Origin: Deltaproteobacteria bacterium
Lineage (GTDB): Bacteria > Desulfobacterota > Binatia > Binatales > Binataceae
Assembly: GCA_021799555.1 (NCBI GenBank)
Contig: JAJZAG010000145.1
Location: forward strand, 1 to 8,942
DNA: 8,942 nt
Direction of reading: 5' to 3'
The position numbers and the translations under genes are program-made. The notes beneath the pieces were generated by a model. It did not search any database. It had not been told where the DNA came from and saw only the letters and a list, made by a program, of their open reading frames with translations. Positions 1 through 6,727 of the stretch are shown one piece after another (position 1 is the first letter of the stretch; every line of letters starts with the position of its first letter).

Positions 1-1242
1 CCGCGTGAATCGACCTTGATTCGCGCTTCGGCTCTTTACTCGGCGGCCGATATTCCGTGGCACGAGCTGCGCGGCGGAGCGCATCAGATATCGGTCGCCG
101 GAGCACCGGAAGGTTCAAATTATCTTTACAAGCTCACGACGGCATATGTCAGCCCCGAGTCTCCGTGGCACATGGCCGGCCAGTTTACGCTGACGCCCGC
201 CGACGACGGCGCTGAAACTGCACGTTCATCAGGCGTGATCGGTACGATCGGCGGCGAGCTTTTGACGAACACTTATCCCGCCGCGTCCGCAGTCGATTTG
301 ATCGCAGCAGCCCTGACCCAGATTCACGGCGATCTGGCCGCACCATGGGACACCGCGCCCGGGCGTTTCAATCATCACGATCGCGCCGCGCTCGATCGGT
401 TTCACCGCGAGATGCCGGCGTTGGCCGCCAAACTCGATCATTATCTAATCTTCCACAACTTGCTCGACGAGTTTGACGGGCCAGACGGACGCATCGTGCT
501 ATTCAACGCCGACGTCGAAATCAAACCGCAGGCGCTCAAGGCGTTTCCGCATCTGTATGATTTCTACCGTAAGATCGCACCGGTGCTGGTGGCTGAGTCG
601 AAGATCGAGGATTCGGCGGGCAACTTCTGGATGCGCACGCGGTTCGATCATGGGCGGATGCATCTTACGTTCATGGATCGTGAGGGGATGCTGGTGCCGT
701 TCGATAAGGATTATCGTCCCGCTGGGGCAGGCGTCGCGCTGGATGCTATCACGCAGGGCAGTTATCGAACCGAGGCGGCAGTGCGCGTGTATCGTCTCGG
801 GATGATCTTTGGACTGGGCAATCTCGGTTTCACGACCGAGTACGCGCGCAAAGATGACACGGTCGCCGCGGTGAGCAGGATGACCGCGGTGCCGGACTTG
901 ATCGCGCCACCGGGAATTCACAAGGTAATCGACTTGATCGCGGGTGAATTTCTGCGCGCAATCGCGCAAGACAACGGCGGTCTGACTTCGAAGTTCACCT
1001 CGCGCCGGATGGACGACGGGATTGACAGCTATGAGCTAGGCTTCAGCGGCGAATTCGAGTATTCGCCGACTCTGGAATTTCTGGCGCGGATCAGCGACGC
1101 TATCGCCGATGCGCATAATGAAAAGGTGCGCGTCGAGGAGCGTCGGCTCGGCGAGGAACTATTCGATGCGTTCGTGGCCGACTACAATCGAGCGCGTCCG
1201 CGCATTCTGGCGCAGGACCAAGAGCAAGGAAGAGGCAAGTGA
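1..1242 (+). CDS. Hypothetical protein, 5' end probably outside the window
   Basis: I do not recognise this protein. The frame is open from base 1 to the TGA at 1240-1242. The first possible in-window start is a TTG at 16, but no Shine-Dalgarno precedes it, so the true start is probably upstream and at least about 408 residues are present. No signal peptide, membrane segment or nucleotide-binding motif is visible. It looks like a soluble mixed alpha/beta protein. Its most distinctive stretch (roughly residues 196-235 from the TTG) is rich in aromatic and charged residues (NFWMRTRFDHGRMHLTF). The C-terminal 40 residues are charged and probably helical (EERRLGEELFDAF). The stop overlaps the GTG start of the next gene in a GTGA arrangement, which suggests translational coupling with that lipoprotein. 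Coding is supported by length, by GC-rich third positions and by the overlap. Function is unknown. Confidence 0.82.
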   Translation, partial: PRESTLIRASALYSAADIPWHELRGGAHQISVAGAPEGSNYLYKLTTAYVSPESPWHMAGQFTLTPADDGAETARSSGVIGTIGGELLTNTYPAASAVDLIAAALTQIHGDLAAPWDTAPGRFNHHDRAALDRFHREMPALAAKLDHYLIFHNLLDEFDGPDGRIVLFNADVEIKPQALKAFPHLYDFYRKIAPVLVAESKIEDSAGNFWMRTRFDHGRMHLTFMDREGMLVPFDKDYRPAGAGVALDAITQGSYRTEAAVRVYRLGMIFGLGNLGFTTEYARKDDTVAAVSRMTAVPDLIAPPGIHKVIDLIAGEFLRAIAQDNGGLTSKFTSRRMDDGIDSYELGFSGEFEYSPTLEFLARISDAIADAHNEKVRVEERRLGEELFDAFVADYNRARPRILAQDQEQGRGK

Positions 1243-1922
1243 GATTCCGCAATCTTCTCGTTTGCGCTGCGCTAGGCACCGCGTTGGTGTCCGTCGGCGC
1301 GGGCTGCAGCTCGGATTCCGCCGATACTCAGCAACCCGAGGCGGTTGCGACGCCACATTTCGTTAGCGATCTTTCCGCACTCTCATCGAAACCGATTAAT
1401 CCCATACTGGATCCGAACGCCGCCTTCGCCGCCACCCACGTCGGCGACGACGCGGGATCGGGGCGCGCCGACGAAGCGGCGCCAGGAACCACCCGCAACG
1501 TTGGAACCGATGAGAACCCGGGAGTTGAACAACTGCTCAATCCAAAGGCGGCGCAATTCGCGAGCTTCACAGGTTTGCTGCTGCAACATCTGTGGGTTGC
1601 AGTTCACAAGGCGGAGAAGCACAACCGGATCGCGCGGCTGCGGCTCCCCCGCGACCTGCGCGCCTCTATAATCGTCGCGACACTCGATTCGCACGGCACG
1701 CTTAAAGAGATCGTTCTTGAGCAACACTGCGGCGAAGGAGTCATCGACCGGATGTTCATTGACGCTGCCAAAAAAGCGCTCTGGGCGACCAACCCACCCT
1801 CAGAGGCCGCGATGCCCGACGGCAACTATCGCGTCCGCGCCGTGTTGCGGATGCACAACTTCGCCTCGATGGACGAGAAGACGTGGAGGTTCAAAACTTA
1901 CATCGGGATGGCGCTGCTGTAA
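1239..1922 (+). CDS. Putative lipoprotein with C-terminal TonB-C-like domain
   Basis: This 227-residue protein starts at a GTG that overlaps the preceding stop by 4 bp; AAGGA at 1226-1230 gives an 8-nt Shine-Dalgarno spacing. Residues 1-22 form a signal peptide (MRFRN, then a hydrophobic core) ending in VGAG before Cys23. This is lipobox-like but imperfect, with Gly at -3, so lipidation is probable rather than certain. Residues 24-130 are low-complexity, Ala/Pro/Asp-rich and probably disordered. Residues 142-206 resemble the TonB C-terminal fold: a strand ending LDSHGTLKEI, then GEGVIDRMFIDAAKKAL, then PP and a DGNYRVRAVLRM strand. Tested TonB-C domains bind TonB-dependent receptors or other envelope partners. 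Here there is no N-terminal TonB transmembrane anchor, so it is not a standard TonB. An envelope role alongside the upstream unknown protein is inference. Confidence 0.8.
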   Translation: MRFRNLLVCAALGTALVSVGAGCSSDSADTQQPEAVATPHFVSDLSALSSKPINPILDPNAAFAATHVGDDAGSGRADEAAPGTTRNVGTDENPGVEQLLNPKAAQFASFTGLLLQHLWVAVHKAEKHNRIARLRLPRDLRASIIVATLDSHGTLKEIVLEQHCGEGVIDRMFIDAAKKALWATNPPSEAAMPDGNYRVRAVLRMHNFASMDEKTWRFKTYIGMALL

Positions 1923-1985
1923 CGCCGGCGCCCGGGATCTGATCCGCTTCGCCGCGCCCGCGCGGTTTCTGCTAGGATTACCGCG

Positions 1986-3116
1986 ATGCAATCGCTCGAC
2001 GACTACCTGCCGCGTCCGGGACTCTCGACGCCGATCGTAACGATCTTGGATCGCGCCGACCAGGTGCTCGAAGACGAGCAGCGCGCCGTAGTCCGCTTCG
2101 TCGTGCAGGACGGACGCGGCGCCGACATCGTCTTCGCCTCCGGCACAACCGGCGAATGGGACCGCGTCAATAATGTCCAGAGGCAGGCGGTGATGCGCGT
2201 CGCAATCGACGAATGTCGCCGATGCTCGACGCGGATTGGGCGCAAGATCGAAGCGTGGGCGGGAATCACCGCGCACACGCGTGCCGAAACGATAGCCAAC
2301 CTCGAGTACGCGATGGATCTCGGCGCCGATGCGGCGGTCGTCGCACCCCTGTCAATTCGCGACGCGGGAGCGCCGCCCGAGTTCGTCGAGCGTGAGATCG
2401 GCGCGGTCTTCGAGCGCCGCGGCGCCGCGCTACCGGTTTTTCTGTACGACAACGCCGACATCGCCGCACCCGGCAAATCGGCCCATCTCCACACGCGAGA
2501 CGTCAAGCGCATGGCGCGGCTGGCCTGGGTGCGCGGGGTCAAGGTCACCGCCGGCAAGGCGGTGCTGGGCAATTACACGCGCGCGGCGTCGCACTTCAAG
2601 CTCTCGCACGAGTTCGCCGTGTACGCCGGAATTCCGTACCTGATTTTCGATCTGTTCGCGTCTGCGGACGGAATCGCCGGCACGATCCGGCACCGATGGA
2701 ACCGTTACCTGACCCAACGCGCGATGCCGTACGGGGTCGTCGCGGGTGCGTCGAACGTGATGCCGCGCGAGTGGCAGCGCGCGTGGCGTGTGTGCCGAGC
2801 GGGAAACCCCGAGCTGATGCGACGGTACGAAGCCGCCACCTCCAATTTGCGCGACGCGTGCGAATTCCGACGCCCCGGCCGCCCCTATCGCCCGGCTATC
2901 GCGTGCTACAAGGCGGCGCTGCGCGAGATCGGCGTGATCGAGAGCGACGCGGTCGCGCAAGGCTCTCCCGGGCTCGAGGCCGCCGAGCGGCGCGAGTTCG
3001 CCACGCGCGTGCGCGCGATGCGCCGGTTCGCCGCCGACACGCTCGAGGCCGGATGGGTAAGCGAAGTCGCGCCGCGTCTCAGGGAAGCTCCTCGGGTTGT
3101 GCGTCCTCATGCCTGA
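1986..3116 (+). CDS. DHDPS/NAL-family (DapA-like) class I aldolase, not canonical DHDPS
   Basis: This 376-residue protein belongs to the dihydrodipicolinate synthase/N-acetylneuraminate lyase TIM-barrel family, whose members form a Schiff base between lysine and pyruvate or another 2-keto acid. Visible motifs are GTTGE at 53-57, Tyr154 in FLYDN (the catalytic Tyr position), Lys186 in RGVKVTAGK (the Schiff-base lysine position) and GASNVMP at 254-260 (the GxxSVTANVAP region). Several DHDPS-specific residues are missing: the TPYYN segment reads APLSI (120-124), and the Arg after the YNxP motif is replaced by Ile159. True dihydrodipicolinate synthesis is therefore unlikely. It is also longer than the usual ~290-300 residues, the extra length lying mainly after residue 270. 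The start is ATG 1986 with AGGA at 1974-1977. Its end overlaps the kinase-SIS fusion gene, so the two probably act together, for example on a 2-keto-3-deoxy sugar acid. A hydratase-aldolase is another possibility. The substrate is unknown. Confidence 0.88.
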   Translation: MQSLDDYLPRPGLSTPIVTILDRADQVLEDEQRAVVRFVVQDGRGADIVFASGTTGEWDRVNNVQRQAVMRVAIDECRRCSTRIGRKIEAWAGITAHTRAETIANLEYAMDLGADAAVVAPLSIRDAGAPPEFVEREIGAVFERRGAALPVFLYDNADIAAPGKSAHLHTRDVKRMARLAWVRGVKVTAGKAVLGNYTRAASHFKLSHEFAVYAGIPYLIFDLFASADGIAGTIRHRWNRYLTQRAMPYGVVAGASNVMPREWQRAWRVCRAGNPELMRRYEAATSNLRDACEFRRPGRPYRPAIACYKAALREIGVIESDAVAQGSPGLEAAERREFATRVRAMRRFAADTLEAGWVSEVAPRLREAPRVVRPHA

Positions 3117-4770
3117 TCCGAAGCTCGACGCCGCCGGATGCGGCAGCATGGTAGTGGATCTTTTCTACCGCGCGCCGCGCATCATCCGAGCCGACGAAAA
3201 GACCGTCCTGCACGCGCACGACTCCGACGGCGCCATCGAACGGGCGCGCGTTGGCGGCCTGGTGCTGAACCATCTTGGATGGGCGCGCGTGCTAGGGCTC
3301 AAGACCGGCATTTTCGGCAAGATGGGCGACGATCGGCACGGCGAGTTTCTGCGCGCCGGGATGGATCGGTTCGGAATCGTTCATCATCTGACGCTTGACG
3401 GAAGCGCGAGTCCATTTGCCAACGTGTTGGTCGATGCGGACGGCAATCGCGCGATCTACATGGCGCGCGGCGCGACCGCCGAACTGACGCCGGCGGAGAT
3501 CCGGCGCCGCCACGGTGCCTTCATCCGCAATGCGCATATCGTATCGACCGAGATTTCGCAGCTCCCGTTGCGCACCGTGACGGAGATTTTGAAGCTCGCT
3601 CGAACGCATTCCATACCGACCGTGCTCGACGTCGATCTGCCCGCCTCCGAGGCGGTTCCGATGCTCGGGACGCGCGCCGAGCTAGAGCGCGCGCTGCGGC
3701 TCGCCACCATTCTCAAACCCGCAAAAGCCGCGGCCGCAAGCCTGGCCGGCACAAAGTCTCGCGACCCGCTCGCCCAGGCGCGGGCGATCCGCGCGAAGTA
3801 CAAGAACCGCGCCGTGATTATCACGCTCGGCGATCAGGGGTCCGTACTCGCGGCGCGCGATAGCGCGATTCGCACACCGGCATTCGCCGTCGAGCAGCTT
3901 GACTCGACGGGCGCCGGCGACGCCTTTCTGGGCGGACTGCTCGCAGCGATGCGATGGGGATTCCCGTGGGACAAGGCGGCCAAGCTCGCCAACGCCGCGG
4001 GCGCGGTCTGCGTGACGCAACTCGGCGCATTTCCGGAAAGTTTCGAGTTGCGCGGCGCGATCGAAAAGCTGTACGGAGAGCCGCTCCCTGCCCCGCGCGC
4101 CGCCGCCTCCAATATGCTCCCACCCTCGCCCGCGGAACAGGCCCGCCGCGAGGTACGCGAGCTCGACCACTTTTTTGCCGATTCGCTCGAGGAGCTCGCG
4201 ACGTTGAATCGCGCGCTCGATCTTGACGCGATTGGCCGCGCGGTCGAAATGATTCGCGCGGCGCAGGCGCGCGGCGGCCGCGTCCACGTAACGGGAGTCG
4301 GCAAACCCGAGCACGTCGCGCGTTACGCGGCAAGCCTGTTCTGTTCGGTTGGAACGCCCGCCACTTTTCTGCACGCGACCGAAACGCTACACGGCAGCCT
4401 TGGCCAAGTGCATCCCCATGATGTCGTCATCGCAATCTCTAACAGCGGCAACACGAGCGAGCTCACCACCGCGGCGGCGGCGATCAAAGATCAGGGTGCC
4501 GACATAATCGCGGTGACGGGAAATCGCGAATCTGATCTAGCGCGCCTCGCTGATCTCGTGATGTACGCGCCCGTACGGCGCGAAGGCGGCGGACTCGGAC
4601 TGGCACCGCGCATCAGCGTGCTGGCCGAGGTGTTCGTGCTGGCGGGATTATCGGTCGCGCTCGAGGTTGCGCGCGGCCTGACGGTCGAGGAATACAGCCG
4701 TTTTCATCCCGCCGGAGCGCTCGGCGAGACCGCGCGGCGAATGGCGCATCCGCGGCGCGGCGCGCGCTGA
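3109..4770 (+). CDS. PfkB-family sugar kinase fused to KdsD-type SIS isomerase domain
   Basis: This 553-residue two-domain protein is numbered from ATG 3109. Residues ~8-325 are a PfkB/ribokinase-fold kinase: the first signature lies around VGGLVLNHLGWARVLG (48-63), and DSTGAGDAFLGG holds the anion hole with the catalytic-base Asp271. A ~35-residue linker follows. Residues ~362-545 are a SIS domain close to KdsD/KpsF arabinose-5-phosphate isomerase: GVGKPEH with Lys399, HGSLG at 428, SNSGNTSE with Glu451, REGGGLGLAP with Glu492, and SRFHPAGALG with His533. These appear to match the Lys/Glu/Glu/His set described for KdsD. The two C-terminal CBS domains of KdsD are absent. The ATG overlaps the aldolase stop by 8 bp. 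A TTG at 3097 with AGGGAAG at 3081-3087 is an alternative start adding four residues. The likely role is phosphorylation and aldose-ketose isomerisation of a sugar in a pathway with the adjacent aldolase. The exact sugar cannot be read from sequence. Confidence 0.9.
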   Translation: MPDPKLDAAGCGSMVVDLFYRAPRIIRADEKTVLHAHDSDGAIERARVGGLVLNHLGWARVLGLKTGIFGKMGDDRHGEFLRAGMDRFGIVHHLTLDGSASPFANVLVDADGNRAIYMARGATAELTPAEIRRRHGAFIRNAHIVSTEISQLPLRTVTEILKLARTHSIPTVLDVDLPASEAVPMLGTRAELERALRLATILKPAKAAAASLAGTKSRDPLAQARAIRAKYKNRAVIITLGDQGSVLAARDSAIRTPAFAVEQLDSTGAGDAFLGGLLAAMRWGFPWDKAAKLANAAGAVCVTQLGAFPESFELRGAIEKLYGEPLPAPRAAASNMLPPSPAEQARREVRELDHFFADSLEELATLNRALDLDAIGRAVEMIRAAQARGGRVHVTGVGKPEHVARYAASLFCSVGTPATFLHATETLHGSLGQVHPHDVVIAISNSGNTSELTTAAAAIKDQGADIIAVTGNRESDLARLADLVMYAPVRREGGGLGLAPRISVLAEVFVLAGLSVALEVARGLTVEEYSRFHPAGALGETARRMAHPRRGAR

Positions 4771-4788
4771 GCGCGGGCGCGAACGAAC

Positions 4789-5562
4789 CTATTTTCCGTT
4801 GAACTTTGGCGCGCGCTTTTGCTGGAACGCCCGGATCCCTTCCTTATAGTCCGACGTGCGCCCCGCCGCGCCCTGCGCACGCGCTTCGCACTTGAGCACC
4901 GCCAGCAAACCAAGGCCCTCTTCGTCGATCCGCCTGACCAACCGCTTGGACTCCAGGAACGCCGCCGTGGGACCGGCGGCTACCCGCGTGGCGACTGTGC
5001 GCGAGTATTCGAGGACCTTGTCGCTGGGCATGCTCTGATTGACGAGTCCCCACGCCGCTGCCTCGGCACCCGACAGCAGGCGGCCGGTGTAAATCAGTTC
5101 GAGCGCGCGATGCGAGCCGATGCGATTTACGAAAAACGAATGGCCGCCGGAATCGAGTACCGCGCCGATTCGCGCGAATGGTGAGCCGATCTTTGCGTCG
5201 TCCGCGATATAAACCACGTCGCAGGCGAGCGCCAGGCCAAGCCCGACGCCCAGACATGCGCCATGCACTGCTGCGAAAGTCGGCGCGGGAAAGATCGCGA
5301 GCCGCTTGATTGGCGGATTGAAGATGCGCTCGAGAATTTCCTCTGCGTCTTCGTTGCCCGGATCGGCGTCGGCCAGATCGCGTCCGGCGCAAAAACCCGC
5401 GCCCGCGCCGCGAATCAGCATCGCGCGCACCTGCGCCCGCTCGGCGCGATCGAAGACCGCGTCGAGCTCTGCGGCCATCGCCTCGTTGACGGCGTTGAGC
5501 TTGTCGGGACGATTGAGGACAATCTCGGCGAGCGCGCCGGTAATAGTCAGATCGACGGACAT
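4789..5562 (-). CDS. Enoyl-CoA hydratase/isomerase (crotonase) family, PaaG-like isomerase
   Basis: This 257-residue crotonase is of normal family length and has no targeting signal, so it is cytoplasmic. The first oxyanion-hole segment is GFCAGRDL (56-63) and the second is HGACLGVGLGLALACD (100-115), followed by the typical GRLLSGAEAAAWGLVN (160-175). The two glutamates that hydrate enoyl-CoA in canonical hydratases are replaced by Gly109 and Phe129. Instead Asp137 lies in VLDSGG, the place of the catalytic Asp in PaaG (1,2-epoxyphenylacetyl-CoA isomerase). An isomerase or ring-rearranging role on an acyl-CoA is therefore more likely than simple hydration. The ATG at 5562 has a strong Shine-Dalgarno (GGGAGG, plus-strand 5571-5576) with about 8 nt spacing. 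It lies 88 nt downstream of the diiron protein on the same strand and is convergent with the kinase-SIS gene, the stops being 18 nt apart. Confidence 0.93.
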   Translation of the reverse strand: MSVDLTITGALAEIVLNRPDKLNAVNEAMAAELDAVFDRAERAQVRAMLIRGAGAGFCAGRDLADADPGNEDAEEILERIFNPPIKRLAIFPAPTFAAVHGACLGVGLGLALACDVVYIADDAKIGSPFARIGAVLDSGGHSFFVNRIGSHRALELIYTGRLLSGAEAAAWGLVNQSMPSDKVLEYSRTVATRVAAGPTAAFLESKRLVRRIDEEGLGLLAVLKCEARAQGAAGRTSDYKEGIRAFQQKRAPKFNGK

Positions 5563-5596
5563 GACAATTTCCTCCCTGGCAGGATTGTGAGATCAG

Positions 5597-5635
5597 GATC
5601 GCGCGATCAGCTGAAAATTTGAAGCGCGATCTTCA
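5597..5635 (-). other. Palindrome and weak hairpin between diiron and crotonase genes
   Basis: The 88-nt gap between the two genes holds a perfect 12-bp palindrome, GATCGCGCGATC (5597-5608). It also holds a 5-bp hairpin, TGAAG/CTTCA, at 5620-5635 with a 6-nt loop. Read on the - strand the hairpin is followed by AAATTTT, which resembles a very weak intrinsic terminator or an RNA-processing or attenuation site. The stem is short, and GATCGCGC-type words are common in this genome, so the role is uncertain. Confidence 0.25.
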
Positions 5636-5650
5636 GGGCAACGCCGAGTT

Positions 5651-6673
5651 TCAGAATACCGGAATAATGTCTTCCGCCGTGATATCGCCGACATCGAGCC
5701 CTTCAATATCGAGCTCGGGAATCGCCGGGAACTTGATTCCCCATCGCTCGACCAACTTGCGCACACGCGCGATCGCCAGCTTCCAGTTGTCGGCCTGCTG
5801 CTCGTAGGTCAGGATTCCGAGGCCGGCCTCGCGCGCGATGCGGAGCAGGATGCGATGATTATGCAGAAAGTAATCGGGCAAATCCCAGAACTGTGCTGGC
5901 GGCTCCCACAACACCATCGAGAGAAACACGAATCCTGCGCGAAGCTGCTTGGTGATAAAGCCACGGTCAGCATCGGTCAGCCCCGGCCATTGCTTTTCGA
6001 GCAGGTTGATGCAGATCTGGAGATGACGCGCCTCGTCGCGGCCGATCGAGCTGAAGATTTCGCGGAAGACCGGATGGGCCGTCGCGCGAGACATTCCATG
6101 GAACAGGGTCGATGAGGCGACCTCTCCCATCATGAAGGACGTGAAGATTATCGCGAGCGGATAGCGCTCGATCGCGCGATTGTATCCGGCCCAATAACGT
6201 CCGCCGTTGTGATACAGCCATCCGATGTTGTTGAGCGCCGCGCGCTGCAGTTCGCTGGCGGGCGCGAACCCCTGTGGGCCGCCGGGCACCAGACGCTGAA
6301 TCACGCGCTGGCAGCATTCCTCGTGATTGGTCTCATCGCGCGTGATCGAGAAGAAGCATTTGCGCACGGGATCTTCCTCGTGCGTCTCGAAGGCGCGGAT
6401 CATCGCGCGCGCAAACACCGCCGGTCCCGATGAGTCGAAGTTCGACAGCAGCGCCCACCAGTACATGATCGCCACTTTCTCATCGTCGCTCCACGCTTCG
6501 GGCGAAAGCTGTTCCCAAGCAATATCGGCGGGATTGAAGCCTTCGTGCTTGGCGCGCTCGTAGATCTCGCGCAGCTTCGGGGTTTCGCAGCGCCACTCGA
6601 TCGGAAAGATGTTCGGCTGCGGAACTTCAGGCGCTTCGGAATACCCGCCCGGCGGGACAATAAATTCGCTCAT
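5651..6673 (-). CDS. Ferritin-like diiron protein (putative oxygenase/desaturase-type)
   Basis: This 340-residue, mainly helical protein is numbered from ATG 6673. It carries two ExxH motifs spaced as in ferritin-like carboxylate-bridged diiron enzymes: RDETNHEE (Glu114, His117) and GRDEARH (Glu214, His217), with Glu184 in MMGEVASS between them. The order E114xxH - E184 - E214xxH matches acyl-ACP desaturases and AurF/PaaA-type oxygenases, which activate O2. The usual first-helix carboxylate is not obvious; Asp80, or Glu97/Glu99, are the only nearby candidates. I cannot assign a named subfamily. The ATG is preferred over an in-frame TTG at 6691 because GAGGA (plus-strand 6685-6689) sits 11 nt before it. 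It follows tetR across a gap holding a promoter/operator-like palindrome and precedes a PaaG-like crotonase, so it may oxidise a CoA-thioester substrate. That role is inference. Confidence 0.88.
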   Translation of the reverse strand: MSEFIVPPGGYSEAPEVPQPNIFPIEWRCETPKLREIYERAKHEGFNPADIAWEQLSPEAWSDDEKVAIMYWWALLSNFDSSGPAVFARAMIRAFETHEEDPVRKCFFSITRDETNHEECCQRVIQRLVPGGPQGFAPASELQRAALNNIGWLYHNGGRYWAGYNRAIERYPLAIIFTSFMMGEVASSTLFHGMSRATAHPVFREIFSSIGRDEARHLQICINLLEKQWPGLTDADRGFITKQLRAGFVFLSMVLWEPPAQFWDLPDYFLHNHRILLRIAREAGLGILTYEQQADNWKLAIARVRKLVERWGIKFPAIPELDIEGLDVGDITAEDIIPVF

Positions 6674-6697
6674 TTGATTAGCTGTCCTCAACCTTGA

Positions 6698-6725
6698 GAT
6701 TTATCAACCATCCGGTAGATAAATC
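6698..6725. promoter_or_regulatory. 28-bp inverted repeat, candidate TetR operator
   Basis: The left arm GATTTATCAACC (6698-6709) and right arm GGTAGATAAATC (6714-6725) are inverted repeats matching at 11 of 12 positions around a 4-bp spacer ATCC. The centre ACC-N4-GGT resembles many TetR-family operators, and the AT-rich flanks stand out from the GC-rich surroundings. The repeat overlaps the tetR stop codon and lies 25 bp upstream of the diiron start, so bound repressor could block the promoter of the diiron-crotonase unit. There is no T-run after it on either strand that would favour a terminator. Confidence 0.6.
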
Positions 6726-6727
6726 AA
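6700..6727 (-). promoter_or_regulatory. Candidate sigma70-type promoter for the diiron-crotonase unit
   Basis: Read on the - strand, TTGATT (plus 6722-6727, -35 like, 4/6) and GATAAA (plus 6700-6705, -10 like, 4/6) are separated by 16 nt. Both elements lie within or next to the inverted repeat at 6698-6725, the arrangement expected for repressor-blocked initiation. A start site near 6693 would leave a short leader carrying the GAGGA ribosome site. Prediction by eye only. Confidence 0.4.

Noticed and set aside
1923..1985. Terminator or promoter between the lipoprotein and aldolase genes
   Set aside because: The sequence is GC-rich with a short GGATC-T-GATCC palindrome but no T-run, and no -35/-10 pair could be matched. 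Only the AGGA ribosome site is supported.
2430..3149. 239-codon - strand open frame opposite the aldolase
   Set aside because: Arg/His-rich shadow without motifs; the + strand aldolase motifs are convincing.
3682..4374. Long - strand open frame opposite the kinase-SIS gene
   Set aside because: It has no family signature and is opposite a strongly conserved two-domain protein. Antisense open frames are expected in GC-rich coding DNA.
4771..4788. Bidirectional terminator between the convergent kinase-SIS and crotonase genes
   Set aside because: The gap is only 18 nt and shows no inverted repeat with a T-run.
5597..5608. GATCGCGCGATC palindrome as a specific regulatory or recombination site
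   Set aside because: Words of the GATCGCG type recur inside many genes here and reflect base composition and codon use. Only its intergenic position keeps it as a weak note.
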